A stretch of 64,000 nucleotides of DNA from Roseiconus lacunae (GTDB taxonomy: Bacteria; Planctomycetota; Planctomycetia; Pirellulales; Pirellulaceae): positions 558,001 through 622,000 of the forward strand of contig NZ_VSZO01000053.1 in NCBI RefSeq assembly GCF_008312935.1, written 5' to 3'. Each line of letters opens with the position of its first letter. Positions within the stretch are counted from its first letter, which is position 1. Below are positions 10,361 to 18,447 of this stretch, piece after piece. Under the pieces are notes generated by a model. It ran no database searches, was not told the origin of the DNA, and saw only the letters and a program-made list of their open reading frames with translations. The position numbers and the translations under genes were made by a program.

Positions 10361-10552
10361 ATGTCGGCACCGGTCCCCGACAAAACGCGACGGCAAATTA
10401 CGGCCGTTCGAGGCCACCAGACGAGGCCAGCAGATTTTGAAAACGTTTTTCGTGCCGTGGTGATGAAGCCCGAATACGTGCAAAATGTTGCAGGTTCGGT
10501 GCAAGGCTATGCAGACCTCTCCTCAGACGCTCCGCCAAGAGTCATCCATTAA
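10361..10552 (+). CDS. possible 63-residue leader protein ahead of the response regulator
   Basis: An ATG at 10361 has GGGAG seven bases upstream, and its frame stays open for 63 codons to a TAA at 10550-10552 that overlaps the regulator start as TAATG. This is the arrangement of translationally coupled genes. The peptide is basic at its N-terminus and contains PADFENVFRAVVMKPEY; I do not recognise it. It overlaps the palindromes proposed as activator sites, and codon usage is undistinctive, so it may be chance. Confidence 0.3.
   Translation: MSAPVPDKTRRQITAVRGHQTRPADFENVFRAVVMKPEYVQNVAGSVQGYADLSSDAPPRVIH
10440..10449. promoter_or_regulatory. candidate activator (UAS) palindrome upstream of the sigma-54 promoter
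   Basis: AAAACGTTTT is a perfect ten-base palindrome inside GAAAACGTTTTTC, centred about 100 bases upstream of the -24 element of the dab promoter and about 107 bases upstream of the regulator start. That distance suits an enhancer-type site for an NtrC-family activator. Other dyads nearby (10400-10407 and 10488-10504) are alternatives. The assignment is inference. Confidence 0.3.
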
Positions 10553-11910
10553 TGGACGAACCTTTCCAAATTTTGATCGTCGACGACGAACCCAATATCC
10601 GATCCGGATTGGCCAAGGGGCTTCGCAACTATGCCGACCGCGTGGATACAGCGGGAACGGTGAACGAAGCATTGGATTGCTTTGACGCAGGAAATTACCA
10701 GTTGGTGATCGCCGACATACGCCTTCCCGGTGATCGGGACGGACTGGAGTTGGTCTCACTAGTGAAACAACGGAAGCCGGCAACGACGGCGATCGTGATC
10801 ACCGCACACGGAACGGTTGATACCGCTGTCGAAGCCCTGCGCCGAGGAGCGTTTGACTTCATCACGAAGCCGGTCGACCTGAATCTAATTCGGCAACAAG
10901 TCGCGCGGGCCGTCGAGCATCACAGGCTCCAAGACGAAAATCATCAGCTTAAAGAGCGATTGGCCGAGGCTGGTGAAATGACGGGGATCATTGGCAACAG
11001 TCGAACCTTTAAAGAGCTACTTGCCCAGATTCGCCAAGTCGCTGACACCGACGCGACCGTTCTGATTCAGGGGGAAAGCGGTAGCGGAAAGGAGTTGATC
11101 GCGCGGGCGCTGCACGACCTCAGCCAGCGGTCGCAAGGACCGTTCCTAGCAGTCAATCTTGGGGCGCTCCCCGAATCGCTACTCGAGAGTGAACTTTTTG
11201 GGCACGAAAAAGGGGCGTTTACCGGGGCGTCGCGACAGAAACCAGGCTGTTTCGAACAGTCCGCTGGTGGGACATTGTTCCTTGACGAAATTACCGAGAT
11301 TCCGGCCAAGAGCCAAGTTGACTTGCTGCGGGTACTGGAACTGGGGCAGTACGCCCGTATTGGGGGGGAGGCGATGCTGCAGTCGGACGCAAGGATTGTG
11401 TCGGCGACCAACCGGGACATTCGCCAGATGGTGGACGAAGGGACGTTTCGCGAGGATTTGTTCTATCGGCTGAATATCGTTCCAATCTTTGTCCCTCCGC
11501 TGCGTGAGCGACGAGAAGACATTCCTTTGCTGGCCGACCACTTCCTGCAGCAGTTTTGCAATCGTCATCGACGCCCGGCAAAATCGATCACGTCGGCGGC
11601 AATGAAACTGTTGACTATTTCTAGCTGGCCTGGCAACGTACGCCAACTTCGCAACGTGATTGAACGATTGGTCGTGACAATTCCTAGCGATGAAATCACA
11701 GAATCGGAATTGCCTCCGGAACTGAACACTGTCCCTAAGGCGACAGTGACGCGTAACCGGACATTAGCTGAAGTCACCGAATCGGCGGAACGGGAGGCGA
11801 TCGAACAGGCCTTGCTGTCCAATGACTTTCATCGTGAGCAGACGGCAAAGGCGTTGGGCGTCAGCGTGCGAACGCTACACTACAAAATGAATCGTTATGG
11901 GCTGCATTGA
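10552..11910 (+). CDS. NtrC-family sigma-54-dependent response regulator
   Basis: A 452-residue three-domain activator. Residues 1-120 are a receiver with acidic pocket Asp11/Asp12, phosphoacceptor Asp55 (LVIADIRLP) and the KP pair near 105. Residues about 145-375 are the AAA+ domain, with Walker A GESGSGKE at 174-181 and the sigma-54 contact loop GAFTGA at 221-226, so it should act with RpoN. The C-terminus is a Fis-type helix-turn-helix (EQTAKALGVSVRTLHYKM). No histidine kinase lies next to it, so it is an orphan regulator here. It is divergent from the dab operon, which has a sigma-54 promoter match, making that operon its probable target (inference). The start ATG overlaps the stop of a small upstream ORF. 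Confidence 0.92.
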   Translation: MDEPFQILIVDDEPNIRSGLAKGLRNYADRVDTAGTVNEALDCFDAGNYQLVIADIRLPGDRDGLELVSLVKQRKPATTAIVITAHGTVDTAVEALRRGAFDFITKPVDLNLIRQQVARAVEHHRLQDENHQLKERLAEAGEMTGIIGNSRTFKELLAQIRQVADTDATVLIQGESGSGKELIARALHDLSQRSQGPFLAVNLGALPESLLESELFGHEKGAFTGASRQKPGCFEQSAGGTLFLDEITEIPAKSQVDLLRVLELGQYARIGGEAMLQSDARIVSATNRDIRQMVDEGTFREDLFYRLNIVPIFVPPLRERREDIPLLADHFLQQFCNRHRRPAKSITSAAMKLLTISSWPGNVRQLRNVIERLVVTIPSDEITESELPPELNTVPKATVTRNRTLAEVTESAEREAIEQALLSNDFHREQTAKALGVSVRTLHYKMNRYGLH

Positions 11911-11978
11911 TCCAGTGACAAACCATCGCAAAGATAGCGACTGTCCATAAAAAATCGCTTGAATAGTAGACCGAATAC

Positions 11979-12764
11979 GTGCTGACAAGTCTGAACAATC
12001 CTAACGTAAAACGACTGGTTCGATACCGCGACAATCGTACCCGTCGTAAAGCAAAACGTGTGATCGTCGATGGATGGCGTGAGACAACCCAAGCATTCGA
12101 TGCAGGCTTGAAACTACACGGAATCTACACCAACGATAACCAGTTGCCGGAGTGTTTTCGGAATCTTGGTCGCGAGCAAGTGATCATGGTCAATGATGCC
12201 GTGATGGAGAAGATCGCGTATGGGCAATCGGCTCGTGGGGTCGTGGCTGAATTTGAAAGTCCGAAATGGGGACTCGAACAACTCACGTTGCCCGATGACG
12301 GAATCGTGTTGGTGTTGGACCAGTTCGAGAAACCAGGCAACGTCGGCGCCGCCTTTCGCTGCGCCGACGCCGCCGGCGTAGACGCGGTGCTGCTTTGCGA
12401 CTCATTGGCCGATCGGTTTAATCCGAACGCGATCCGCAGCAGTTTGGGGGCAGTCTTTCAAGTTCCCTCGGCAACCGTTTCCGAAATCGAAGCACGTGAG
12501 TTTCTGAAAAGACAAAACTTCAAGTTGTTTGCCGCTCGTGTGGAATCGTCCTGCGAACTTTGGAGTGCAAACCTCAGAGGCCCCGTCGCTTTCATCATCG
12601 GCAACGAAGCAAAGGGCTTAGACGCGCGATGGCGGTCGAGTGGTCGCTCCCCGGTCAACGGAATACGAATACCAATGCACGGCGCGATCGATAGTCTCAA
12701 TGCATCTGTTTCCGCATCACTGCTGATCTATGAAGCCAGACGTCAAAGAGCGTCAGTGAGTTAA
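11979..12764 (+). CDS. SpoU/TrmH-family RNA 2'-O-methyltransferase
   Basis: A 261-residue SPOUT methyltransferase with an N-terminal substrate-binding domain (about 1-100) and a C-terminal knotted catalytic domain. The three SpoU motifs are clear: motif 1 DQFEKPGNVGAAFRCADA, motif 2 AFIIGNEAKGL, and motif 3 IPMHGAIDSLNASVSAS. This layout is that of RlmB/TsnR-type enzymes that methylate ribose in rRNA or tRNA; the exact target cannot be told. The frame begins with GTG at 11979 and no strong ribosome site is visible. It lies 68 bases after the response regulator on the same strand and ends just before a repeat cluster. Confidence 0.85.
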   Translation: MLTSLNNPNVKRLVRYRDNRTRRKAKRVIVDGWRETTQAFDAGLKLHGIYTNDNQLPECFRNLGREQVIMVNDAVMEKIAYGQSARGVVAEFESPKWGLEQLTLPDDGIVLVLDQFEKPGNVGAAFRCADAAGVDAVLLCDSLADRFNPNAIRSSLGAVFQVPSATVSEIEAREFLKRQNFKLFAARVESSCELWSANLRGPVAFIIGNEAKGLDARWRSSGRSPVNGIRIPMHGAIDSLNASVSASLLIYEARRQRASVS

Positions 12765-13262
12765 CCGAGTACGCAGGCAGAAATCGGTACCCTAACCACA
12801 TCAACCGCACCCACCCCCTCGGGGACAGAGCACTCTTCGGGGACAGAGCACTCAGGTTCCTGGGGAGGTTCCTGGGGACAGAGCACCTGGCCCCCTTCGG
12901 TATCATTGGGGACAGAGCAATCAGGTCCGCTTTCGATGATGATGCGAACGGGGACATAGCATTGCAAACGGGGACATAGCATGATCACATTTCAGAAATC
13001 TACCCTGCAATGCCATTCAGCGACTTGTTTGCGTTCACAATCATTTTGCGCACACATGCAATCGTGTCCGCGATCTAGTAGTCTGCGGAACCGCGGTGGG
13101 CGAGGCAGTCTCGTGACCGTACGATCTTTGCAGCCCCTCCGGTGTAAGACGATGCGCGCGATACTTTTAGGCAAACGTTATCCGCCCACCAACGTTAATC
13201 TCTGACCTACGCCAGATCGATGTGTTGGAGATCAAACGCTTTGGGCATTGGATTAGAATCGG
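12765..13262. other. intergenic region with left repeat cluster of the transposase unit
   Basis: The 498 bases after the methyltransferase contain six GGGGACAGAGCA/GGGGACATAGCA repeats between 12821 and 12982. The remaining part, 12983-13262, shows no convincing gene; ORFs on either strand lack ribosome sites and recognisable content. Confidence 0.6.
12821..12982 (+). repeat. left array of GGGGACAGAGCAC-type repeats
   Basis: Six irregularly spaced units on the plus strand. Four read GGGGACAGAGCA, starting at 12821, 12839, 12874 and 12908. Two carry the variant GGGGACATAGCA, starting at 12950 and 12970. The same two variants occur in reverse orientation on the other side of the transposase gene. 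Such GGGGACAGA-type motifs near RAYT transposase genes are familiar from other bacterial genomes and are probably REP-like substrates of the enzyme (inference). Confidence 0.8.
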
Positions 13263-14354
13263 CTATGCGGCGGCTGAAACCAATTGCCTTGCTTCGTTGG
13301 TGATACGAAAGCGACGGCCGGTAAGCCTGCTGCGGCAAGATTCGAGCGTTTCGATCCGCGCCGCCACATGAGTGAATACCTCGGCAAAACCGTCAACCAG
13401 CGTTTTCCACGCGTGCTGGCTCAGTCCAGTCTGTTTCAGTGCCACGGGGGGGCGGACAGTCGTTGCTTTCTGATCGGCTGACGTTTGCTCAACTGTCCAC
13501 TCTAGAAGCTCGATGTACTGAGAAAGTGTGAGTGGCAAGAAACCTTTGTCGCTGAGTCGATGTGGAGAATCGCTTTCGCAGATGCCGAGGTCATCTTGCC
13601 GCTCGTCAATTGTCAACTTGGAAAGAAACTTATCACGGCGTTGTGAACGTTCGCGTTTTTGATTTTCATCTCTGCTTGTGTCCATCGCTTGCGATACGAC
13701 CGTCGATGATCCGAATTCCGATTCGATACGAGCGTGGATTGACGAAAACTCGCTCTCCTCGATCGTCTCGGCTAATCCTGCACGAACTTGATTCAAATCG
13801 ACATAGGCTGCGCAAGCGAGTAGCGATTCTTCGTCTTCGATTCGGATTGCACGAAACCGGTCCTGCCAGAACTTTCCAGACTCCTCGTCTTCGCGGTTGG
13901 CTCGCTGAGCAATACGTTGATTGAGGAGTCGCATCCACCAACTCGGGTCAGAAAGCCGGCATCGAATTTCGGCAAGCCTTTCGGGATCGTTGCGAATCGC
14001 ATTCAACTCGGCATCGGTTGGTTCGGCAGGTTCGCCATTGGTCATCCGTGCTGGGCAAATCATCAACCAGCGGCGAGCGATTTCGCTATCGCCCCAATCG
14101 GCAACGAGTTCTGGCTGCGTGCGAAGGATCAAATGATAGTGATTGGAAAGAATGCTGTAGCAGAGTAGCTCGATCCCAAAGTGAGCGGCGAATCGTTCGA
14201 GCAGCACTTCGATCCATTGCTTTCGATGATCAAAATTCTGACCAGTGAATGGATCATCGCCCATCAAAAAACAGCGGCGAACCGTGCGATTGATCACGTG
14301 GACGATCGTGGGTTCGCTAGGGTCGATGATCTCTAGTCGAGAGAGACGTGCCAT
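13263..14354 (-). CDS. REP-associated HUH (Y1) transposase, RAYT-like
   Basis: A 363-residue Transposase_17/Y1_Tnp protein. The HUH metal motif is His72-Tyr73-His74 in SNHYHLILRT, and the candidate nucleophile is Tyr184 in YVDLNQVRAGL, the position seen in TnpA-REP proteins. The start is fixed at 14354 by a perfect AGGAGG nine bases upstream; a 26-codon extension to 14432 is not needed. An insertion between the HUH and tyrosine motifs and a C-terminal extension of about 130 residues make it longer than E. coli RAYT (about 165). RAYTs nick REP sequences as single strands; here the flanking GGGGACAGAGCAC arrays are the likely substrate (inference). Confidence 0.85.
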   Translation of the reverse strand: MARLSRLEIIDPSEPTIVHVINRTVRRCFLMGDDPFTGQNFDHRKQWIEVLLERFAAHFGIELLCYSILSNHYHLILRTQPELVADWGDSEIARRWLMICPARMTNGEPAEPTDAELNAIRNDPERLAEIRCRLSDPSWWMRLLNQRIAQRANREDEESGKFWQDRFRAIRIEDEESLLACAAYVDLNQVRAGLAETIEESEFSSIHARIESEFGSSTVVSQAMDTSRDENQKRERSQRRDKFLSKLTIDERQDDLGICESDSPHRLSDKGFLPLTLSQYIELLEWTVEQTSADQKATTVRPPVALKQTGLSQHAWKTLVDGFAEVFTHVAARIETLESCRSRLTGRRFRITNEARQLVSAAA

Positions 14355-14520
14355 CTGAACGGACCTCCTATCAAAGGAAACCACACACCAACGTTTCTGA
14401 TGGCGATTTAGACAGCCGTCACTCCATAACAACCGATGGAAATCAATTACGTTTGATTGAAGCGTTCACGGTAAACCTCGTCAACACGAACGTTTGTGCA
14501 CCGCAGCGACTCGGATCATC

Positions 14521-14592
14521 TCTGCTATGTCCCTGGATAGTTCCTCTGCTATGTCCCTGGATAGTTCCTCTGCTATGTCCCTGGATAGTTCC
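14521..14592 (-). repeat. three tandem 24-base repeats (GGGACATAGCA variant)
   Basis: Three identical, abutting 24-base units start at 14521, 14545 and 14569. On the minus strand each contains AGGGACATAGCAGA, matching the GGGGACATAGCA variant seen at 12950 and 12970 on the other side of the transposase gene. The perfect identity indicates recent expansion. Confidence 0.9.
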
Positions 14593-14650
14593 TTTTGCGG
14601 TTTGAGCTTGCCATCGTCACAGAACCGCAGCAGTGTTTCCTTCCGTTGAT

Positions 14651-14769
14651 GTGCTCTGTCCCCAAGTGTGCTCTGTCCCCAAGTGTGCTCTGTCCCCAAG
14701 TGTGCTCTGTCCCCAAGTGTGCTCTGTCCCCAAGTGTGCTCTGTCCCCAAGTGTGCTCTGTCCCCAAGT
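14651..14769 (-). repeat. seven tandem 17-base repeats (GGGGACAGAGCAC)
   Basis: Seven perfect head-to-tail copies of GTGCTCTGTCCCCAAGT start at 14651, 14668, 14685, 14702, 14719, 14736 and 14753, followed by a partial copy (GTGCT) at 14770. On the minus strand the core is TTGGGGACAGAGCAC, the inverse of the left array. Perfect copies suggest recent slippage or RAYT-driven amplification. There are no unique spacers, so it is not a CRISPR array. Confidence 0.95.
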
Positions 14770-15121
14770 GTGCTGTTTTTCAAACGTGGTCATGGGCTAG
14801 CGATTACATTCGCTGTCGGGGGGAACGCATGCATGGTGGCGTCCCGTGGGCGGGAACTGTTGATGTACCGAAAATCTCGGCAAGGTCCGCTACCCGGAAC
14901 TCGACTCTTGTCAGGTGCAGGGGCCGGGCCGTTACGCGAATGGATGTCCGATATTCACCAAAAATTGGCGTGTCGGCCGGATCTGTTATCACCGACGACT
15001 TCGGTGTCGACCTGAAAGCGGATTCTGATGGTTCATCGCTGCGGAGACGACAATTTTGGTTAGAATGGGCAGCAGTTTATTGGCCCTCCAATCATCCTCC
15101 CTCCTTTATCACCACAACTCG

Positions 15122-17827
15122 ATGAAAGCATTCAGAAGGATTTCTCGGCGTCTGATCGGCGCAGCCACCGTGTTGGCCGCGTGTTGCGTGCCGGCGATGG
15201 CAGATGCGGCTGACCTAAAACTACAAAAAGGCGACCACATCTGTTTGGTAGGCAACGCCCTCGGCGAGCGGATGCAAGTGCAAAATGAGTGGGAGTCCCT
15301 ACTCCACACGCGATATCCGCAACACCAACTGGTCGTTCGCAATCTCTGTTTTCCCGCAGACGAAATCAAGCTGCGGATTCGATCTAAAAACTTCGGAAGC
15401 CCCACCGAGCATCTGACGCACAGTGAAGCGTCGGTTGTGATGTACTTCCTTGGGTACAACGAATCCTTCGCGGGGGTAAAAGGTGTTGCCAAGTTTAAGA
15501 CTGATTTAAAAAAATTGGTCGCCGAAACATTGGCGTCCGACTATGGCAAAGGCCGACCGCAAGTGGTGTTGGTGTCGCCGATTGCATTCGAGGGATCGGA
15601 TGACCCGAATCTCTCCGATGGCGTTGAACAAAACAAGAATCTGCGGCTCTACACGCAGGCAATGTCTGATGTCGCCGACGACACAGGTGTCGTTTTTGTC
15701 GACTTGTACCAACCGACCAAGGATCTGTTCGAAAAGAGTGATACGCGTCTGACGATCAACCAGTTTCACCTCAACGACGAAGGCTACGAGAAGCTGGCGC
15801 CGATCCTTGATCAGGCGCTCTTCGGAGGTGAATTAACGACGCCGGTTTCTGCCGACTTGAAGTCTGAAATCGATGACAAAAATTTTCATTGGTTCCATCG
15901 CTATCGGGCCGTGAATGGTTTTTCAATCTACGGCGATCGTGGTCTGGCCGGAAGTGATGGAACGTACAACAACCGCATGGTCATGAATCGCGAACTGGCG
16001 ATCTTGGATCAGATGACCGCGACCCGCGACGCTCGGATCTGGGCAGTCGCAGCGGGGAAGTCTGTTTCTGACACGATCGATGATTCCAACACACTGCCAT
16101 TTATCAACCCAAAAACGAACGTCGGTATCCCGAACGATCGAAATGCCAAGGCGGGAAAACTGGGAACGCTCGACTACCTACCTGCCGAAGAGCAACTCAA
16201 ACTGTTCGATCTTGCCGAAGGTTTTGAAATCCAATTGATCGCGAGTGAAGAACAGTTTCCCGAACTTTCCAACCCTGTCGCGTTGAATTTTGATAGTCGA
16301 GGTCGGCTTTGGGTTGCGACGATGAAGTCCTATCCTCATTGGCAGCCGAAGTCGCCCATGGATGACAAGTTGTTGATTTTCGAAGATACCGATGGTGATC
16401 ACGACGCGGATGTCTGCAAAGTGTTCGCCGACAACTTGCACCAACCAACCGGCTTCGAACTCGGGCACGGCGGCGCTTACGTGTCTCGGCAGCCTGACAT
16501 TTGGTTCATGAAAGATACCGACGGCGATGACAAAGCGGACGTCACCGTTCGCCAGATCGTCGGGATGGACTCGGCGGATTCACACCACGGAATCGCCGCT
16601 TTCGAATGGGGCCCCGGAGGCAACCTTTATTTCGAAGAAGGCACCTTCAAGTTCTCCGCCGTCGAAACGCCGTTCGGACCACGCCGCTGCGGCGAAGCCG
16701 GGATTTGGAAATACAACCATCGCACCAAGCGGATGGACGTTCACTGCACGTTTGCTTTCGCGAATCCATGGGGTTATTGCTACGACCGATGGGGACAAGA
16801 CTTTATCGGTGATGCCTCACCGGGGTTCGCATATTGGGCTGCTCCGATTACCGGACATCTAGAGTATCCCAATAAACACCCCGGCGGTACGCAGCATCGA
16901 CGCGTGGCTGAATTGGGAGGCGGCGACCCGAAGTATCGGCACCCAACGTTTTACCCCAAACGAATTCGTCCGCTAGCCGGATGTGCGATCGTTTCGAGCC
17001 GTCACTTTCCCGAGTCCTGGCAAGGTAATTTCTTGGTCACCAATGTGATCGGCGAACGCGCCATCTTGAACCATTCGATTTCGGATGCGGAAGGAAGCAG
17101 CGGGTTTGTCGGCAAAGAACAAGAGGCGTTGCTTTCATGCCGCGACGGGAACTTCCGTCCGGTCGACTTACAATTTGCGCCTGACGGATCGCTCTACATC
17201 GTCGATTGGCACAATGCGCTGATCGGTCACTTACAGCACAATCTACGTGAGCCCAACCGTGATCATTCACACGGTCGTATCTGGCGAGTGACCTATAAGG
17301 GTCGCCCGTTGTTGGAGCCGGCCAAAATTGATGGGCAACCGATCGACGCGTTGCTCGAATTGCTCAAGAGTCCCGAAGATCGCACCCGCTATCGTGTTCG
17401 CCGTGAACTTGCCGCCCGTGAGACGGAGGACGTCATCGCCGGTTTGGAAACATGGGTGAAAGGACTCGATGCTTCTGATCCAGAAGTTGAGCATCATCAG
17501 ATGGAAGCATTGTGGATGTACCAAACGCATAATCGAGTGAACAAACCGCTGCTGGATCAATTGTCGGCTTCGGAAAACTACCGCGCCCGGGCTGCTTGCG
17601 TGCGTCTGGTCTCGCACATGATTGAATCGATCGACGACCCTAACGAACGGATCGCGAAGGCAGTCAATGACGATCATCCTACGGTGCGATTGGAGGGCGT
17701 CCGAGCGGCCAGTTTTCTCGAAGGCGAAGAGGCGATCGAGATCGTTCTCGGCGTCTTGGAACACGAAATGGATGACTACTTGCAATACACGCTCGATGAA
17801 ACCATGCGAGCATTAGAAGGCGAGTAA
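15122..17827 (+). CDS. exported SGNH-hydrolase / membrane-bound-dehydrogenase-type beta-propeller / HEAT protein
   Basis: A 901-residue exported protein of a planctomycete-specific architecture. The ATG at 15122 starts a clear signal peptide (basic MKAFRRISRR, hydrophobic core, AMADAA cleavage region); a longer ORF start at 15056 is rejected. Residues about 30-245 are an SGNH/GDSL-like esterase domain ending with the FHLNDEGYEKLAP block that carries the catalytic-type His. Residues about 355-690 form the 'putative membrane-bound dehydrogenase' propeller (FDSRGRLWVATMKSYPHW; DGSLYIVDWHNALIGH). The last 180 residues are HEAT-like helices. No CxxCH is present, unlike many relatives; the gene 620 bases downstream supplies a haem and a cupredoxin and may be its partner. 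The substrate is unknown. Confidence 0.8.
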   Translation: MKAFRRISRRLIGAATVLAACCVPAMADAADLKLQKGDHICLVGNALGERMQVQNEWESLLHTRYPQHQLVVRNLCFPADEIKLRIRSKNFGSPTEHLTHSEASVVMYFLGYNESFAGVKGVAKFKTDLKKLVAETLASDYGKGRPQVVLVSPIAFEGSDDPNLSDGVEQNKNLRLYTQAMSDVADDTGVVFVDLYQPTKDLFEKSDTRLTINQFHLNDEGYEKLAPILDQALFGGELTTPVSADLKSEIDDKNFHWFHRYRAVNGFSIYGDRGLAGSDGTYNNRMVMNRELAILDQMTATRDARIWAVAAGKSVSDTIDDSNTLPFINPKTNVGIPNDRNAKAGKLGTLDYLPAEEQLKLFDLAEGFEIQLIASEEQFPELSNPVALNFDSRGRLWVATMKSYPHWQPKSPMDDKLLIFEDTDGDHDADVCKVFADNLHQPTGFELGHGGAYVSRQPDIWFMKDTDGDDKADVTVRQIVGMDSADSHHGIAAFEWGPGGNLYFEEGTFKFSAVETPFGPRRCGEAGIWKYNHRTKRMDVHCTFAFANPWGYCYDRWGQDFIGDASPGFAYWAAPITGHLEYPNKHPGGTQHRRVAELGGGDPKYRHPTFYPKRIRPLAGCAIVSSRHFPESWQGNFLVTNVIGERAILNHSISDAEGSSGFVGKEQEALLSCRDGNFRPVDLQFAPDGSLYIVDWHNALIGHLQHNLREPNRDHSHGRIWRVTYKGRPLLEPAKIDGQPIDALLELLKSPEDRTRYRVRRELAARETEDVIAGLETWVKGLDASDPEVEHHQMEALWMYQTHNRVNKPLLDQLSASENYRARAACVRLVSHMIESIDDPNERIAKAVNDDHPTVRLEGVRAASFLEGEEAIEIVLGVLEHEMDDYLQYTLDETMRALEGE

Positions 17828-18447
17828 CTATCACTGAAACGTAATTGCGTTCTGCCTGACCATGCTAATGACGAGTTCTTCCGGCACTTTGGTGTCGGGG
17901 GAACTCATGTCGCTTCAAAACAGAGTTTTGTTGACACAATAGAGTTAGCGACGGTTGAACCGCGCCTACGTCGGGCTAGTGCCCGACGATTGATAAGGCA
18001 ACCCAGAGATTTGGTCGAGATGAAACGCCAGTGCAATGTTCGCGTTGCTTTGACAGACCAGACAATACTTGGGAATGGCTAGTTCATACTCTCGCTTTCA
18101 AGCGGGACGGACACAGGCTAACAATTTGCGTTGGTGCCCGCGGACGGGATGACACTGGATATCAGATTTGATGTCATCTTGCCCCGTCAACGTGTGAGAC
18201 CCGTCAGGGACGACTTTCCCGAGTGTTCGGCTCGGCCTTTCCGGAAGTCGAGTAAACCGGTACGTATTTTTTAGCGTAACTCGCCAAGATGTTCGGTGGA
18301 TGCAATTATCGTGTCGCCGAACGCCTTGGCGGTTTCCGCCAAGTCCGCCATCACGCTTTTAAGTTTGACGAATGCATTCTGTTAATTCTTGCAGTGCAGT
18401 CATTGGCAATTGAATCCCACCACCATCGTTTGACCATCTTCTCGAAA
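17828..18447. other. 620-base intergenic region with short hairpins
   Basis: No gene was recognised. Small inverted repeats are present: CGTCGGG/CCCGACG at 17969-17988, GATGACA/TGTCATC at 18148-18178, and an eight-base stem CTTGGCGG/CCGCCAAG with a TTT loop at 18325-18343. None has a following T-run. The last lies about 105 bases upstream of the next gene and could affect its leader. Confidence 0.4.

Larger units (their letters stand above)
10094..10551. other. divergent regulatory region between dabA and the NtrC-type gene
   Basis: A 458-base interval between two divergent genes. It holds a sigma-54-type promoter facing dabA (10329-10343), a perfect AAAACGTTTT palindrome (10440-10449), an ACGGCCGT palindrome (10400-10407), a TTGCA/TGCAA inverted repeat (10488-10504) and a weak 63-codon ORF that ends on the regulator start. 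The 5' untranslated leader of dabA would be about 220 nt. No terminator or RNA gene was seen. Confidence 0.6.
12821..14774. mobile_element. RAYT-type transposase unit bounded by inverted repeat arrays
   Basis: A single HUH/Y1 transposase gene lies between two clusters of the same short repeat in opposite orientation: plus-strand GGGGACAGAGCAC units on the left and its complement GTGCTCTGTCCCC on the right. No IS200/IS605 subterminal hairpins, TnpB or target duplications were found, so it looks like a domesticated or single-copy RAYT locus rather than a classical insertion sequence. Boundaries are those of the outermost repeats. Confidence 0.6.
14355..15121. other. intergenic region with right repeat arrays
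   Basis: The 767 bases between the transposase start and the next gene hold two tandem arrays (14521-14592 and 14651-14769). The frames that stay open through the arrays do so because the 24- and 17-base repeats happen to lack stops, not because they code. The stretch 14780-15121 has no recognisable gene and should include the promoter for the exported propeller protein. Confidence 0.6.

Noticed and set aside
12981-13205. 74-codon ORF next to the left repeat array
   Set aside because: It begins within the last repeat unit, with Cys/Arg/Ser-rich composition and no similarity I recognise.
14651-14769. CRISPR-like direct repeats
   Set aside because: The seven 17-base units abut one another without unique spacers and no cas genes are present; this is a plain tandem array.
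14595-15125. 176-codon ORF spanning the repeat arrays
   Set aside because: Its reading through the 17-base repeats is an artefact of a repeat without stop codons; the rest has no domain or ribosome site.
17969-17988. Seven-base-pair hairpin as terminator of the propeller gene
   Set aside because: It is 140 bases after the stop and has no T-run on either strand.
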